Shown one piece after another: positions 1-14,414 of a stretch of DNA of 56,942 nt (position 1 is its first letter; each line of letters starts with the position of its first letter). Below the pieces are notes generated by a model. It did no database searches. It worked only from the letters and a program-made list of their open reading frames with translations, and had not been told where the DNA came from. The stretch is taken from the NCBI GenBank assembly GCA_030704615.1, contig JAKLZA010000373.1:1-56942 (forward strand), read 5' to 3'. Made by a program: the position numbers and the translations under genes. The stretch is from Takakia lepidozioides. Its lineage: Eukaryota > Streptophyta > Takakiopsida > Takakiales > Takakiaceae.

Positions 1-3000
1 TTGGACATACCTTGTCACATGCTCCTCCAAGTATGAGGTCAATCGAAATTGATTCAAAGGGTGAACCCATCGTTCGATGTTTAAATGATTTTTGATTGCT
101 TTCAATCTTTGCGAGTGTGTTGGACATACCTTGTCACATGCTCCTCTCAAGTAGAAGTCAATCAAATTGATTGAAAGGGTGAACCCATCGTTCGATGTTC
201 AAATGATTTTGATTGCTTTCAAACATTGCGAGTGTGTTGGACATACCTTGTCAGAGGTACGTGTCGAGTATCAAGTCAATCGAAATTGATTCAAAGGGTG
301 AACCATCGTTCGATGTTCAAATGAATTTTTGATTGCTTTCAATCTTTGGAGGTGTTGGACATACCTTGTCACATGCTCCTCTCAAGTATGAAGTCAATCA
401 AAATTGATTGAAGGGTGAACCCATCGTTCGATGTCAAATGATTTTGATTGCTTTCAATCTTTGCGAGTGTGTTGACATACCTTGTCACATGCTCCTCTCA
501 AGTATGAAGTCAATCAAAATTGATTGAAAGGGTGAACCCATCGTTCGATGTTCAAATGATTTTGATTGCTTTCAAACATTGCGAGTGTGTTGGACATACC
601 TTGTCAGAGGTACGTGTCGAGTATAAGTCAATCGAAATGATTCAAAGGGTGAACCCATCGTTCGATGTTCAAATGAATTTTTGATTGCTTTCAATCTTGC
701 GAGTGTGTTGGACATACCTTGTCACATGCTCCTCTCAAGTATGAAGTCAATCAAAATTGATTGAAAGGGTGAACCCATCGTTCGATGTTCAAATGATTTT
801 GATTGCTTTCAAACATTGCGAGTGTGTTGGACATACCTTGTCACATGCTCCTCTCAAGTATGAAGTCAATCAAAATTGATTGAAAGGGTGAACCCATCGT
901 TCGATGTTCAAATGAATTTTTGATTGCTTTCAACATTGCGAGTGTGTTGGACATACCTTAGAGGTACGTGTCAAGTATCAGGTCAATCGAAATTGATTCA
1001 AAGGGTGAACCCATCGTTCGATGTTCAAATGAATTTTTGATTGCTTTCAATCTTTGCGAGTGTGTTGGACATACCTTGTCACATGCTCCTCTCAAGTATG
1101 AAGTCAATCAAAATTGATTGAAAGGGTGAACCCATCGTTCGATGTTCAAATGATCTTTGATTGCTTTCAAACATTGCGAGTGTGTTGGACATACCTTGTC
1201 AGAGGTACGTGTCGAGTATCAGGTCAATCGAAATTGATTGAAAGGGTGAACCCATCGTTCGATGTTCAAATGAATTTTGATTGCTTTCAATCTTTGCGAG
1301 TGTGTTGGACATACCTTGTCACATGCTCCTCTCAAGTATGAGTCAATCGAAATTGATTGAAAGGGTGAACCCATCGTTCGATGTTCAAATGAATTTTGAT
1401 TGCTTTCAAACTTTGCGAGTGTGTTGGACATACCTTGTCACATGCTCCTCTCAAGTATGAAGTCAATCAAAATTGATTGAAAGGGTGAACCCATCGTTCG
1501 ATGTTCAAATGATTTTTGATTGCTTTCAAACATTGCGAGTGTGTTGGACATACCTTGTCAGAGGTACGTGTCGAGTATCAGGTCAATCGAAATTGATTCA
1601 AAGGGTGAACCCATCGTTCGATGTTCAAATGAATTTTTGATTGCTTTCAATCTTTGCGAGTGTGTTGGACATACCTTGTCACATGCTCCTCTCAAGTATG
1701 AAGTCAATCAAAATTGATTGAAAGGGTGAACCCATCGTTCGATGTTCAAATGATTTTTGATTGCTTTCAATCTTTGCGAGTGTGTTGGACATACCTTGTC
1801 ACATGCTCCTCTCAAGTATGAAGTCAATCAAATTGATTGAAAGGGTGAACCCATCGTTCGATGTTCAAATGATCTTTGATTGCTTTCAAACATTGCGAGT
1901 GTGTTGGACATACCTTGTCAGAGGTACGTGTCGAGTATCAGGTCAATCGAAATTGATTCAAAGGGTGAACCCATCGTTCGATGTTCAAATGAATTTTTGA
2001 TTGCTTTCAATCTTTGCGAGTGTGTTGGACATACCTTGTCACATGCTCCTCTCAAGTATGAAGTCAATCAAAATTGATTGAAAGGGTGAACCCATCGTTC
2101 GATGTTCAAATGATCTTTGATTGCTTTCAAACATTGCGAGTGTGTTGGACATACCTTGTCAGAGGTACGTGTCGAGTATCAGGTCAATCGAAATTGATTC
2201 AAAGGGTGAACCCATCGTTCGATGTTCAAATGAATTTTTGATTGCTTTCAATCTTTGCGAGTGTGTTGGACATACCTTGTCACATGCTCCTCTCAAGTAT
2301 GAAGTCAATCAAAATTGATTGAAAGGGTGAACCCATCGTTCGATGTTCAAATGATTTTTGATTGCTTTCAAACATTGCGAGTGTGTTGGACATACCTTGT
2401 CACATGCTCCTCTCAAGTATGAAGTCAATCAAAATTGATTGAAAGGGTGAACCCATCGTTCGATGTTCAAATGATCTTTGATTGCTTTCAAACATTGCGA
2501 GTGTGTTGGACATACCTTGTCAGAGGTACGTGTCAAGTATCAGGTCAATCGAAATTGATTCAAAGGGTGAACCCATCGTTCGATGTTCAAATGAATTTTG
2601 ATTGCTTTCAATCTTTGCGAGTGTGTTGGACATACCTTGTCACATGCTCCTCTCAAGTATGAAGTCAATCAAAATTGATTGAAAGGGTGAACCCATCGTT
2701 CGATGTTCAAATGATTTTTGATTGCTTCAAACATTGCGAGTGTGTTGGACATACCTTGTCAGAGGTACGTGTCGAGTATCAGGTCAATCGAAATTGATTG
2801 AAAGGGTGAACCCATCGTTCGATGTTCAAATGAATTTTTGATTGCTTTCAATCTTTGCGAGTGTGTTGGACATACCTTGTCACATGCTCCTCTCAAGTAT
2901 GAGTCAATCGAAATTGATTGAAAGGGTGAACCCATCGTTCGATGTTCAAATGAATTTTTGATTGCTTTCAATCTTTGCGAGTGTGTTGGACATACCTTGT

Positions 3001-6000
3001 CACATGCTCCTCTCAAGTATGAAGTCAATCAAAATTGATTGAAAGGGTGAACCCATCGTTCGATGTTCAAATGAATTTTTGATTGCTTTCAAACATTGCG
3101 AGTGTGTTGGACATACCTTGTCAGAGGTACGTGTCGAGTATGGTCAATCGAAATTGATTCAAAGGGTGAACCCATCGTTCGATGTTCAAATGAATTTTGA
3201 TTGCTTTCAATCTTTGCGAGTGTGTTGGACATACCTTGTCACATGCTCCTCTCAAGTATGAAGTCAATCAAAATTGATTGAAAGGGTGAACCCATCGTTC
3301 GATGTTCAAATGAATTTTGATTGCTTTCAATCTTTGCGAGTGTGTTGGACATACCTTGTCACATGCTCCTCTCAAGTATGAAGTCAATCAAAATTGATTG
3401 AAAGGGTGAACCCATCGTTCGATGTTCAAATGAATTTTTGATTGCTTTCAATCTTTGCGAGTGTGTTGGACATACCTTGTCACATGCTCCTCTCAAGTAT
3501 GAAGTCAATCAAAATTGATTGAAAGGGTGAACCCATCGTTCGATGTTCAAATGATTTTTGATTGCTTTCAAACATTGCGAGTGTGTTGGACATACCTTGT
3601 CAGAGGTACGTGTCGAGTATCAGTCAATCGAAATTGATTCAAAGGGTGAACCCATCGTTCGATGTTCAAATGAATTTTTGATTGCTTTCAATCTTTGCGA
3701 GTGTGTTGGACATACCTTGTCACATGCTCCTCTCAAGTATGAAGTCAATCAAAATTGATTGAAAGGGTGAACCCATCGTTCGATGTTCAAATGATTTTTG
3801 ATTGCTTTCAAATTTGCGAGTGTGTTGGACATACCTTGTCACATGCTCCTCTCAAGTATGAAGTCAATCAAAATTGATTGAAAGGGTGAACCCATCGTTC
3901 GATGTTCAAATGATTTTTGATTGCTTTCAAACATTGCGAGTGTGTTGGACATACCTTGTCAGAGGTACGTGTCAAGTATCAGTCAATCGAAATTGATTCA
4001 AAGGGTGAACCCATCGTTCGATGTTCAAATGAATTTTTGATTGCTTTCAATCTTTGCGAGTGTGTTGGACATACCTTGTCACATGCTCCTCTCAAGTATG
4101 AAGTCAATCAAAATTGATTGAAAGGGTGAACCCATCGTTCGATGTTCAAATGATCTTTGATTGCTTCCAAACATTGCGAGTGTGTTGGACATACCTTGTC
4201 AGAGGTACGTGTCGAGTATCAGGTCAATCGAAATTGATTCAAAGGGTGAACCCATCGTTCGATGTTCAAATGAATTTTTGATTGCTTTCAATCTTTGCGA
4301 GTGTGTTGGACATACCTTGTCACATGCTCCTCTCAAGTATGAAGTCAATCAAAATTGATTGAAAGGGTGAACCCATCGTTCGATGTTCAAATGATTTTGA
4401 TTGCTTTCAAACATTGCGAGTGTGTTGGACATACCTTGTCAGAGGTACGTGTCGAGTATCAGGTCAATCGAGGTCAATCGAAAAAGATTCAAAGGGTGAA
4501 CCCATCGTTCGATGTTCAAATGAATTTTTGATTGCTTTCAATCTTTGCGAGTGTGTTGGACATACCTTGTCACATGCTCCTCTCAAGTATGAAGTCAATC
4601 AAAATTGATTGAAAGGGGTGAACCCATCGTTCGATGTTCAAATGATTTTTGATTGCTTTCAATCTTTGCGAGTGTGTTGGACATACCTTGTCACATGCTC
4701 CTCTCAAGTATGAAGTCAATCAAAATTGATTGAAAGGGTGAACCCATCGTTCGATGTTCAAATGATTTTTGATTGCTTTCAAACATTGCGAGTGTGTTGG
4801 ACATACCTTGTCAGAGGTACGTGTCGAGTATCAGGTCAATCGAAATTGATTCAAAGGGTGAACCCATCGTTCGATGTTCAAATGAATTTTTGATTGCTTT
4901 CAATCTTTGCGAGTGTGTTGGACATACCTTGTCACATGCTCCTCTCAAGTATGAAGTCAATCAAAATTGATTGAAAGGGTGAACCCATCGTTCGATGTTC
5001 AAATGATTTTTGATTGCTTTCAATCTTTGCGAGTGTGTTGGACATACCTTGTCACATGCTCCTCTCAAGTATGAAGTCAATCAAAATTGATTGAAAGGGT
5101 GAACCCATCGTTCGATGTTCAAATGATTTTTGATTGCTTTCAAACATTGCGAGTGTGTTGGACATACCTTGTCAGAGGTACGTGTCGAGTATCAGGTCAA
5201 TCGAAATTGATTCAAAGGGTGAACCCATCGTTCGATGTTCAAATGAATTTTGATTGCTTTCAATCTTTGCGAGTGTGTTGGACATACCTTGTCACATGCT
5301 CCTCTCAAGTATGAAGTCAATCAAAATTGATTGAAAGGGTGAACCCATCGTTCGATGTTCAAATGATTTTTGATTGCTTTCAACATTGCGAGTGTGTTGG
5401 ACATACCTTGTCACATGCTCCTCTCAAGTATGAAGTCAATCAAAATTGATTGAAAGGGTGAACCCATCGTTCGATGTTCAAATGATTTTGATTGCTTTCA
5501 AACATTGCGAGTGTGTTGGACATACCTTGTCAGAGGTACGTGTCGAGTATCATGTCAATCGAAATTGATTCAAAGGGTGAACCCATCGTTCGATGTTCAA
5601 ATGAATTTTTGATTGCTTTCAATCTTTGCGAGTGTGTTGGACATACCTTGTCACATGCTCCTCTCAAGTATGAAGTCAATCAAAATTGATTGAAAGGGTG
5701 AACCCATCGTTCGATGTTCAAATGATTTTGATTGCTTTCAAACATTGCGAGTGTGTTGGACATACCTTGTCAGAGGTACGTGTCGAGTATCAGGTCAATC
5801 GAAATTGATTCAAAGGGTGAACCCATCGTTCGATGTTCAAATGAATTTTTGATTGCTTTCAATCTTTGCGAGTGTGTTGGACATACCTTGTCACATGCTC
5901 CTCTCAAGTATGAAGTCAATCAAAATTGATTGAAAGGGTGAACCCATCGTTCGATGTTCAAATGATTTTTGATTGCTTTCAACATTGCGAGTGTGTTGGA

Positions 6001-9000
6001 CATACCTTGTCACATGCTCCTCTCAAGTATGAAGTCAATCAAAATTGATTGAAAGGGTGAACCCATCGTTCGATGTTCAAATGATTTTTGATTGCTTTCA
6101 AACATTGCGAGTGTGTTGGACATACCTTGTCAGAGGTACGTGTCAAGTATCAGTCAATCGAAATTGATTCAAAGGGTGAACCCATCGTTCGATGTTCAAA
6201 TGAATTTTTGATTGCTTTCAATCTTTGCGAGTGTGTTGGACATACCTTGTCACATGCTCCTCTCAAGTATGAAGTCAATCAAAATTGATTGAAAGGGTGA
6301 ACCCATCGTTCGATGTTCAAATGATTTTTGATTGCTTTCAAACATTGCGAGTGTGTTGGACATACCTTGTCACATGCTCCTCTCAAGTATGAAGGTCAAT
6401 CAAAATTGATTGAAAGGGTGAACCCATCGTTCGATGTTCAAATGATTTTGATTGCTTTCAATCATTGCGAGTGTGTTGGACATACCTTGTCACATCCTCT
6501 CAAGTATGAAGTCAATCAAAATTGATTCAAAGGGTGAACCCATCGTTCGATGTTCAAATGAATTTTTGATTGCTTTCAATCTTTGCGAGTGTGTTGGACA
6601 TACCTTGTCACATGCTCCTCTCAAGTATGAAGTCAATCAAAATTGATTGAAAGGGTGAACCCATCGTTCGATGTTCAAATGATTTTGATTGCTTTCAAAC
6701 ATTGCGAGTGTGTTGGACATACCTTGTCAGAGGTACGTGTCAAGTATCAGGTCAATCGAAATTGATTCAAAGGGTGAACCCATCGTTCGATGTTCAAATG
6801 AATTTTTGATTGCTTTCAATCTTTGCGAGTGTGTTGGACATACCTTGTCACATGCTCCTCTCAAGTATGAAGTCAATCAAAATTGATTGAAAGGGTGAAC
6901 CCATCGTTCGATGTTCAAATGATTTTTGATTGCTTTCAAACTTTGCGAGTGTGTTGGACATACCTTGTCACATGCTCCTCTCAAGTATGAAGTCAATCAA
7001 AATTGATTGAAAGGGTGAACCCATCGTTCGATGTTCAAATGATTTTTGATTGCTTTCAAACATTGCGAGTGTGTTGGACATACCTTGTCAGAGGTACGTG
7101 TCGAGTATCAGGTCAATCGAAATTGATTCAAAGGGTGAACCCATCGTTCGATGTTCAAATGATTTTTGATTGCTTTCAATCTTTGCGAGTGTGTTGGACA
7201 TACCTTGTCACATGCTCCTCTCAAGTATGAGTCAATCAAATTGATTGAAAGGGTGAACCCATCGTTCGATGTTCAAATGATTTTTGATTGCTTTCAAACA
7301 TTGCGAGTGTGTTGGACATACCTTGTCACATGCTCCTCTCAAGTATGAAGTCAATCAAAATTGATTGAAAGGGTGAACCCATCGTTCGATGTTCAAATGA
7401 TCTTTTGATTGCTTTCAAACATTTGCGAGTGTGTTGGACATACCTTGTCAGAGGTACGTGTCGAGTATCAGGTCAATCGAAATTGATTCAAAGGGTGAAC
7501 CCATCGTTCGATGTTCAAATGAATTTTGATTGCTTTCAATCTTTGCGAGTGTGTTGGACATACCTTGTCACATGCTCCTCTCAAGTATGAAGTCAATCAA
7601 AATTGATTGAAAGGGTGAACCCATCGTTCGATGTTCAAATGATCTTTGATTGCTTTCAAACATTGCGAGTGTGTTGGACATACCTTGTCAGAGGTACGTG
7701 TCGAGTATCAGGTCAATCGAATTGATTCAAGGGTGAACCCATCGTTCGATGTTCAAATGAATTTTGATTGCTTTCAATCTTTGCGAGTGTGTTGGACATA
7801 CCTTGTCACATGCTCCTCTCAAGTATGAAGTCAATCAAAATTGATTGAAAGGGTGAACCCATCGTTCGATGTTCAAATGATTTTGATTGCTTTCAAACAT
7901 TTGCGAGTGTGTTGGACATACCTTGTCACATGCTCCTCTCAAGTATGAAGTCAATCAAAATTGATTGAAAGGGTGAACCATCGTTCGATGTTCAAATGAT
8001 TTTTGATTGCTTTCAAACATGCGAGTGTGTTGGACATACCTTGTCAGAGGTACGTGTCAGTATGAAGTCAATCGAAAATTGATTCAAAGGGTGAACCCAT
8101 CGTTCGATGTTCAAATGAATTTTTGATTGCTTTCAATCTTTGCGAGTGTGTTGGACATACCTTGTCACATGCTCCTCTCAAGTATGAAGTCAATCAAAAT
8201 TGATTGAAAGGGTGAACCCATCGTTCGATGTTCAAATGATTTTTGATTGCTTTCAACATGCGAGTGTGTTGGACATACCTTGTCACATGCTCCTCTCAAG
8301 TATGAAGTCAATCAAAATTGATTGAAAGGGTGAACCCATCGTTCGATGTTCAAATGATTTTTGATTGCTTTCAAACTTTGCGAGTGTGTTGGACATACCT
8401 TGTCACATGCTCCTCTCAAGTATGAAGTCAATCAAAATTGATTGAAAGGGTGAACCCATCGTTCGATGTTCAAATGATTTTTGATTGCTTTCAAACATTG
8501 CGAGTGTGTTGGACATACCTTGTCAGAGGTACGTGTCGAGTATCATGTCAATCGAAATTGATTCAAAGGGTGAACCCATCGTTCGATGTTCAAATGAATT
8601 TTTGATTGCTTTCAATCTTTGCGAGTGTGTTGGACATACCTTGTCACATGCTCCTCTCAAGTATGAAGTCAATCAAAATTGATTGAAAGGGTGAACCCAT
8701 CGTTCGATGTTCAAATGATTTTTGATTGCTTTCAAACATTGCGAGTGTGTTGGACATACCTTGTCACATGCTCCTCTCAAGTATGAAGTCAATCAAAATT
8801 GATTGAAAGGGTGAACCCATCGTTCGATGTTCAAATGATTTTTGATTGCTTTCAAACATTGCGAGTGTGTTGGACATACCTTGTCAGAGGTACGTGTCAA
8901 GTATGAAGTCAATCGAAATTGATTCAAAGGGTGAACCCATCGTTCGATGTTCAAATGAATTTTTGATTGCTTTCAATCTTTGCGAGTGTGTTGGACATAC

Positions 9001-12000
9001 CTTGTCACATGCTCCTCTCAAGTATGAAGTCAATCAAAATTGATTGAAAGGGTGAACCCATCGTTCGATGTTCAAATGATCTTTTGATTGCTTTCAAACA
9101 TTGCGAGTGTGTTGGACATACCTTGTCAGAGGTACGTGTCGAGTATCAGGTCAATCGAATTGATTCAAAGGGTGAACCCATCGTTCGATGTTCAAATGAA
9201 TTTTTGATTGCTTTCAATCTTTGCGAGTGTGTTGGACATACCTTGTCACATGCTCCTCTCAAGTATGAAGTCAATCAAAATTGATTGAAAGGGTGAACCC
9301 ATCGTTCGATGTTCAAATGATTTTTGATTGCTTTCAAACATTGCGAGTGTGTTGGACATACCTTGTCAGAGGTACGTGTCAAGTATCAAGTCAATCGAAA
9401 TTGATTGAAAGGGTGAACCCATCGTTCGATGTTCAAATGAATTTTTGATTGCTTTCAAACTTTGCGAGTGTGTTGGACATACCTTGTCACATGCTCCTCT
9501 CAAGTATGAGGTCAATCGAAATTGATTCAAAGGGTGAACCCATCGTTCGATGTTCAAATGAATTTTTGATTGCTTTCAATCTTTGCGAGTGTGTTGGACA
9601 TACCTTGTCACATGCTCCTCTCAAGTATGAAGTCAATCAAAATTGATTGAAAGGGTGAACCCATCGTTCGATGTTCAAATGATTTTTGATTGCTTTCAAA
9701 CATTGCGAGTGTGTTGGACATACCTTGTCAGAGGTACGTGTCGAGTATCAGGTCAATCGAAATTGATTCAAAGGGTGAACCCATCGTTCGATGTTCAAAT
9801 GAATTTTTGATTGCTTTCAATCTTTGCGAGTGTGTTGGACATACCTTGTCACATGCTCCTCTCAAGTATGAAGTCAATCAAAATTGATTGAAAGGGTGAA
9901 CCATCGTTCGATGTTCAAATGATTTTTGATTGCTTTCAACATTGCGAGTGTGTTGGACATACCTTGTCACATGCTCCTCTCAAGTATGAAGTCAATCAAA
10001 ATTGATTGAAAGGGTGAACCCATCGTTCGATGTTCAAATGATCTTTGATTGCTTTCAAACTTGCGAGTGTGTTGGACATACCTTGTCAGAGGTACTCTCA
10101 AGTATCAGGTCAATCGAAATTGATTCAAAGGGTGAACCCATCGTTCGATGTTCAAATGAATTTTTGATTGCTTTCAATCTTTGCGAGTGTGTTGGACATA
10201 CCTTGTCACATGCTCCTCTCAAGTATGAAGTCAATCAAAATTGATTGAAAGGGTGAACCCATCGTTCGATGTTCAAATGATCTTTGATTGCTTTCAAACA
10301 TTGCGAGTGTGTTGGACATACCTTGTCAGAGGTACGTGTCGAGTATCAGGTCAATCGAAATTGATTCAAAGGGTGAACCCATCGTTCGATGTTCAAATGA
10401 ATTTTTGATTGCTTTCAATCTTTGCGAGTGTGTTGGACATACCTTGTCACATGCTCCTCTCAAGTATGAAGTCAATCAAAATTGATTGAAAGGGTGAACC
10501 CATCGTTCGATGTTCAAATGATCTTGATTGCTTTCAAACATTGCGAGTGTGTTGGACATACCTTGTCAGAGGTACGTGTGTCGAGTATCAGGTCAATCGA
10601 AATTGATTCAAAGGGTGAACCCATCGTTCGATGTTCAAATGAATTTTTGATTGCTTTCAATCTTTGCGAGTGTGTTGGACATACCTTGTCACATGCTCCT
10701 CTCAAGTATGAAGTCAATCAAAATTGATTGAAAGGGGTGAACCCATCGTTCGATGTTCAAATGATTTTTGATTGCTTTCAAACATTGCGAGTGTGTTGGA
10801 CATACCTTGTCAGAGGTACGTGTCGAGTATCAGGTCAATCGAAATTGATTCAAAGGGTGAACCCATCGTTCGATGTTCAAATGATTTTTGATTGCTTTCA
10901 ATCTTTGCGAGTGTGTTGGACATACCTTGTCACATGCTCCTCTCAAGTATGAAGTCAATCAAAATTGATTGAAAGGGTGAACCCATCGTTCGATGTTCAA
11001 ATGATTTTTTGATTGCTTTCAAACATTGCGAGTGTGTTGGACATACCTTGTCACATGCTCCTCTCAAGTATGAAGTCAATCAAAATTGATTGAAAGGGTG
11101 AACCCATCGTTCGATGTTCAAATGATTTTTGATTGCTTTCAAACATTGCGAGTGTGTTGGACATACCTTGTCAGAGGTACGTGTCAAGTATCAGGTCAAT
11201 CGAAATTGATTCAAAGGGTGAACCCATCGTTCGATGTTCAAATGAATTTTTGATTGCTTTCAATCTTTGCGAGTGTGTTGGACATACCTTGTCACATGCT
11301 CCTCTCAAGTATGAAGTCAATCGAAATTGATTGAAAGGGTGAACCCATCGTTCGATGTTCAAATGAATTTTGATTGCTTTCAATCTTTGCGAGTGTGTTG
11401 GACATACCTTGTCACATGCTCCTCTCAAGTATGAAGTCAATCAAATTGATTGAAAGGGTGAACCCATCGTTCGATGTTCAAATGATTTTTGATTGCTTTC
11501 AAACATTGCGAGTGTGTTGGACATACCTTGTCAGAGGTACGTGTCGAGTATGAGGTCAATCGAAATTGATTCAAAGGGTGAACCATCGTTCGATGTTCAA
11601 ATGAATTTTTGATTGCTTTCAATCTTTGCGAGTGTGTTGGACATACCTTGTCACATGCTCCTCTCAAGTATGAAGTCAATCAAAATTGATTGAAAGGGTG
11701 AACCATCGTTCGATGTTCAAATGATTTTTGATTGCTTTCAAACATTGCGAGTGTGTTGGACATACCTTGTCAGATGGTACTGTCAAGTATCAGGTCAATC
11801 AAAATTGATTCAAAGGGTGAACCCATCGTTCGATGTTCAAATGATTTTTTGATTGCTTTCAATCTTTGCGAGTGTGTTGGACATACCTTGTCACATGCTC
11901 CTCTCAAGTATGAGGTCAATCGAAATTGATTGAAAGGGTGAACCCATCGTTCGATGTTCAAATGATTTTTGATTGCTTTCAATCTTGCGAGTGTGTTGGA

Positions 12001-14414
12001 CATACCTTGTCACATGCTCCTCTCAAGTATGAAGTCAATCAAAATTGATTGAAAGGGTGAACCCATCGTTCGATGTTCAAATGATTTTGATTGCTTTCAA
12101 ACATTGCGAGTGTGTTGGACATACCTTGTCAGAGGTACGTGTCAAGTATCAGGTCAATCGAAATTGATTCAAAGGGTGAACCCATCGTTCGATGTTCAAA
12201 TGAATTTTTGATTGCTTTCAATCTTTGCGAGTGTGTTGGACATACCTTGTCACATGCTCCTCTCAAGTATGAAGTCAATCAAAATTGATTGAAAGGGTGA
12301 ACCCATCGTTCGATGTTCAAATGATCTTTGATTGCTTCAAACATTGCGAGTGTGTTGGACATACCTTGTCAGAGGTACGTGTCGAGTATCAGGTCAATCG
12401 AAATTGATTCAAAGGGTGAACCCATCGTTCGATGTTCAAATGAATTTTTGATTGCTTTCAATCTTTGCGAGTGTGTTGGACATACCTTGTCACATGCTCC
12501 TCTCAAGTATGAAGTCAATCAAATTGATTGAAAGGGTGAACCCATCGTTCGATGTTCAAATGAATTTTTGATTGCTTTCAAACATTGCGAGTGTGTTGGA
12601 CATACCTTGTCACATGCTCCTCTCAAGTATGAATCAATCAAAATTGATTCAAAGGGTGAACCCATCGTTCGATGTTCAAATGATTTTTGATTGCTTTCAA
12701 CATTGCGAGTGTGTTGGACATACCTTGTCAGAGGTACGTGTCGAGTATCAGGTCAATCGAAATTGATTCAAAGGGTGAACCCATCGTTCGATGTTCAAAT
12801 GAATTTTTGATTGCTTTCAATCTTTGCGAGTGTGTTGGACATACCTTGTCACATGCTCCTCTCAAGTATGAAGTCAATCAAAATTGATTGAAAGGGTGAA
12901 CCCATCGTTCGATGTTCAAATGATTTTTGATTGCTTTCAAACATTGCGAGTGTGTTGGACATACCTTGTCACATGCTCCTCTCAAGTATGAAGTCAATCA
13001 AAATTGATTGAAAGGGTGAACCCATCGTTCGATGTTCAAATGATTTTGATTGCTTTCAAACATTGCGAGTGTGTTGGACATACCTTGTCAGAGGTACGTG
13101 TCGAGTATCAGGTCAATCGAAATTGATTCAAGGGTGAACCCATCGTTCGATGTTCAAATGAATTTTTGATTGCTTTCAATCTTTGCGAGTGTGTTGGACA
13201 TACCTTGTCACATGCTCCTCTCAAGTATGAAGTCAATCAAAATTGATTGAAAGGGTGAACCCATCGTTCGATGTTCAAATGATTTTTGATTGCTTTCAAA
13301 CATTGCGAGTGTGTTGGACATACCTTGTCACATGCTCCTCTCAAGTATGAAGTCAATCAAAATTGATTGAAAGGGTGAACCCATCGTTCGATGTTCAAAT
13401 GATCTTTGATTGCTTTCAAACATTGCGAGTGTGTTGGACATACCTTGTCAGAGTACGTGTCAAGTCAAGTATCAGTCAATCGAAATTGATTCAAAGGGTG
13501 AACCCATCGTTCGATGTTCAAATGAATTTTTGATTGCTTTCAATCTTTGCGAGTGTGTTGGACATACCTTGTCACATGCTCCTCTCAAGTATGAGGTCAA
13601 TCGAAATTGATTGAAAGGGTGAACCCATCGTTCGATGTTCAAATGAATTTTTGATTGCTTTCAATCTTTGCGAGTGTGTTGGACATACCTTGTCACATGC
13701 TCCTCTCAAGTATGAAGTCAATCAAAATTGATTGAAAGGGTGAACCCATCGTTCGATGTTCAAATGAATTTTTGATTGCTTTCAAACATTGCGAGTGTGT
13801 TGGACATACCTTGTCAGAGGTACGTGTCAGTATGAGGTCAATCGAAATTGATTCAAAGGGTGAACCCATCGTTCGATGTTCAAATGAATTTTGATTGCTT
13901 TCAATCTTTGCGAGTGTGTTGGACATACCTTGTCACATGCTCCTCTCAAGTATGAAGTCAATCAAAATTGATTGAAAGGGTGAACCCATCGTTCGATGTT
14001 CAAATGATTTTGATTGCTTTCAAACATTGCGAGTGTGTTGGACATACCTTGTCAGAGGTACGTGTCGAGTATCAGGTCAATCGAAATTGATTCAAAGGGT
14101 GAACCCATCGTTCGATGTTCAAATGAATTTTTGATTGCTTTCAATCTTTGCGAGTGTGTTGGACATACCTTGTCACATGCTCCTCTCAAGTATGAAGTCA
14201 ATCAAAATTGATTGAAAGGGTGAACCCATCGTTCGATGTTCAAATGATTTTTGATTGCTTTCAATCTTTGCGAGTGTGTTGGACATACCTTGTCACATGC
14301 TCCTCTCAAGTATGAAGTCAATCAAAATTGATTGAAAGGGTGAACCCATCGTTCGATGTTCAAATGAATTTTTGATTGCTTTCAAACATTGCGAGTGTGT
14401 TGGACATACCTTGT
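1..14414 (+). repeat. Left irregular satellite domain
   Basis: All sequence here is A/B-type satellite. B starts from 1559 on lie mostly 240-242 or 358-362 bp apart, with longer gaps of about 480 bp (3122 to 3601; 8044 to 8524) and about 597 bp (6131 to 6728). I could not fit a fixed higher-order unit over several successive repeats. Indels are commonest in the first 1.1 kb and around 7.9-8.3 kb, 11.4-12.0 kb and 13.4-13.9 kb. No gene, RNA or mobile element is visible. Confidence 0.85.

Noticed and set aside
9366-9557. Minus-strand open frames of 60-120 codons
   Set aside because: They recur wherever the monomer order allows and consist of the reverse-strand reading of the same satellite. 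No independent evidence of coding.
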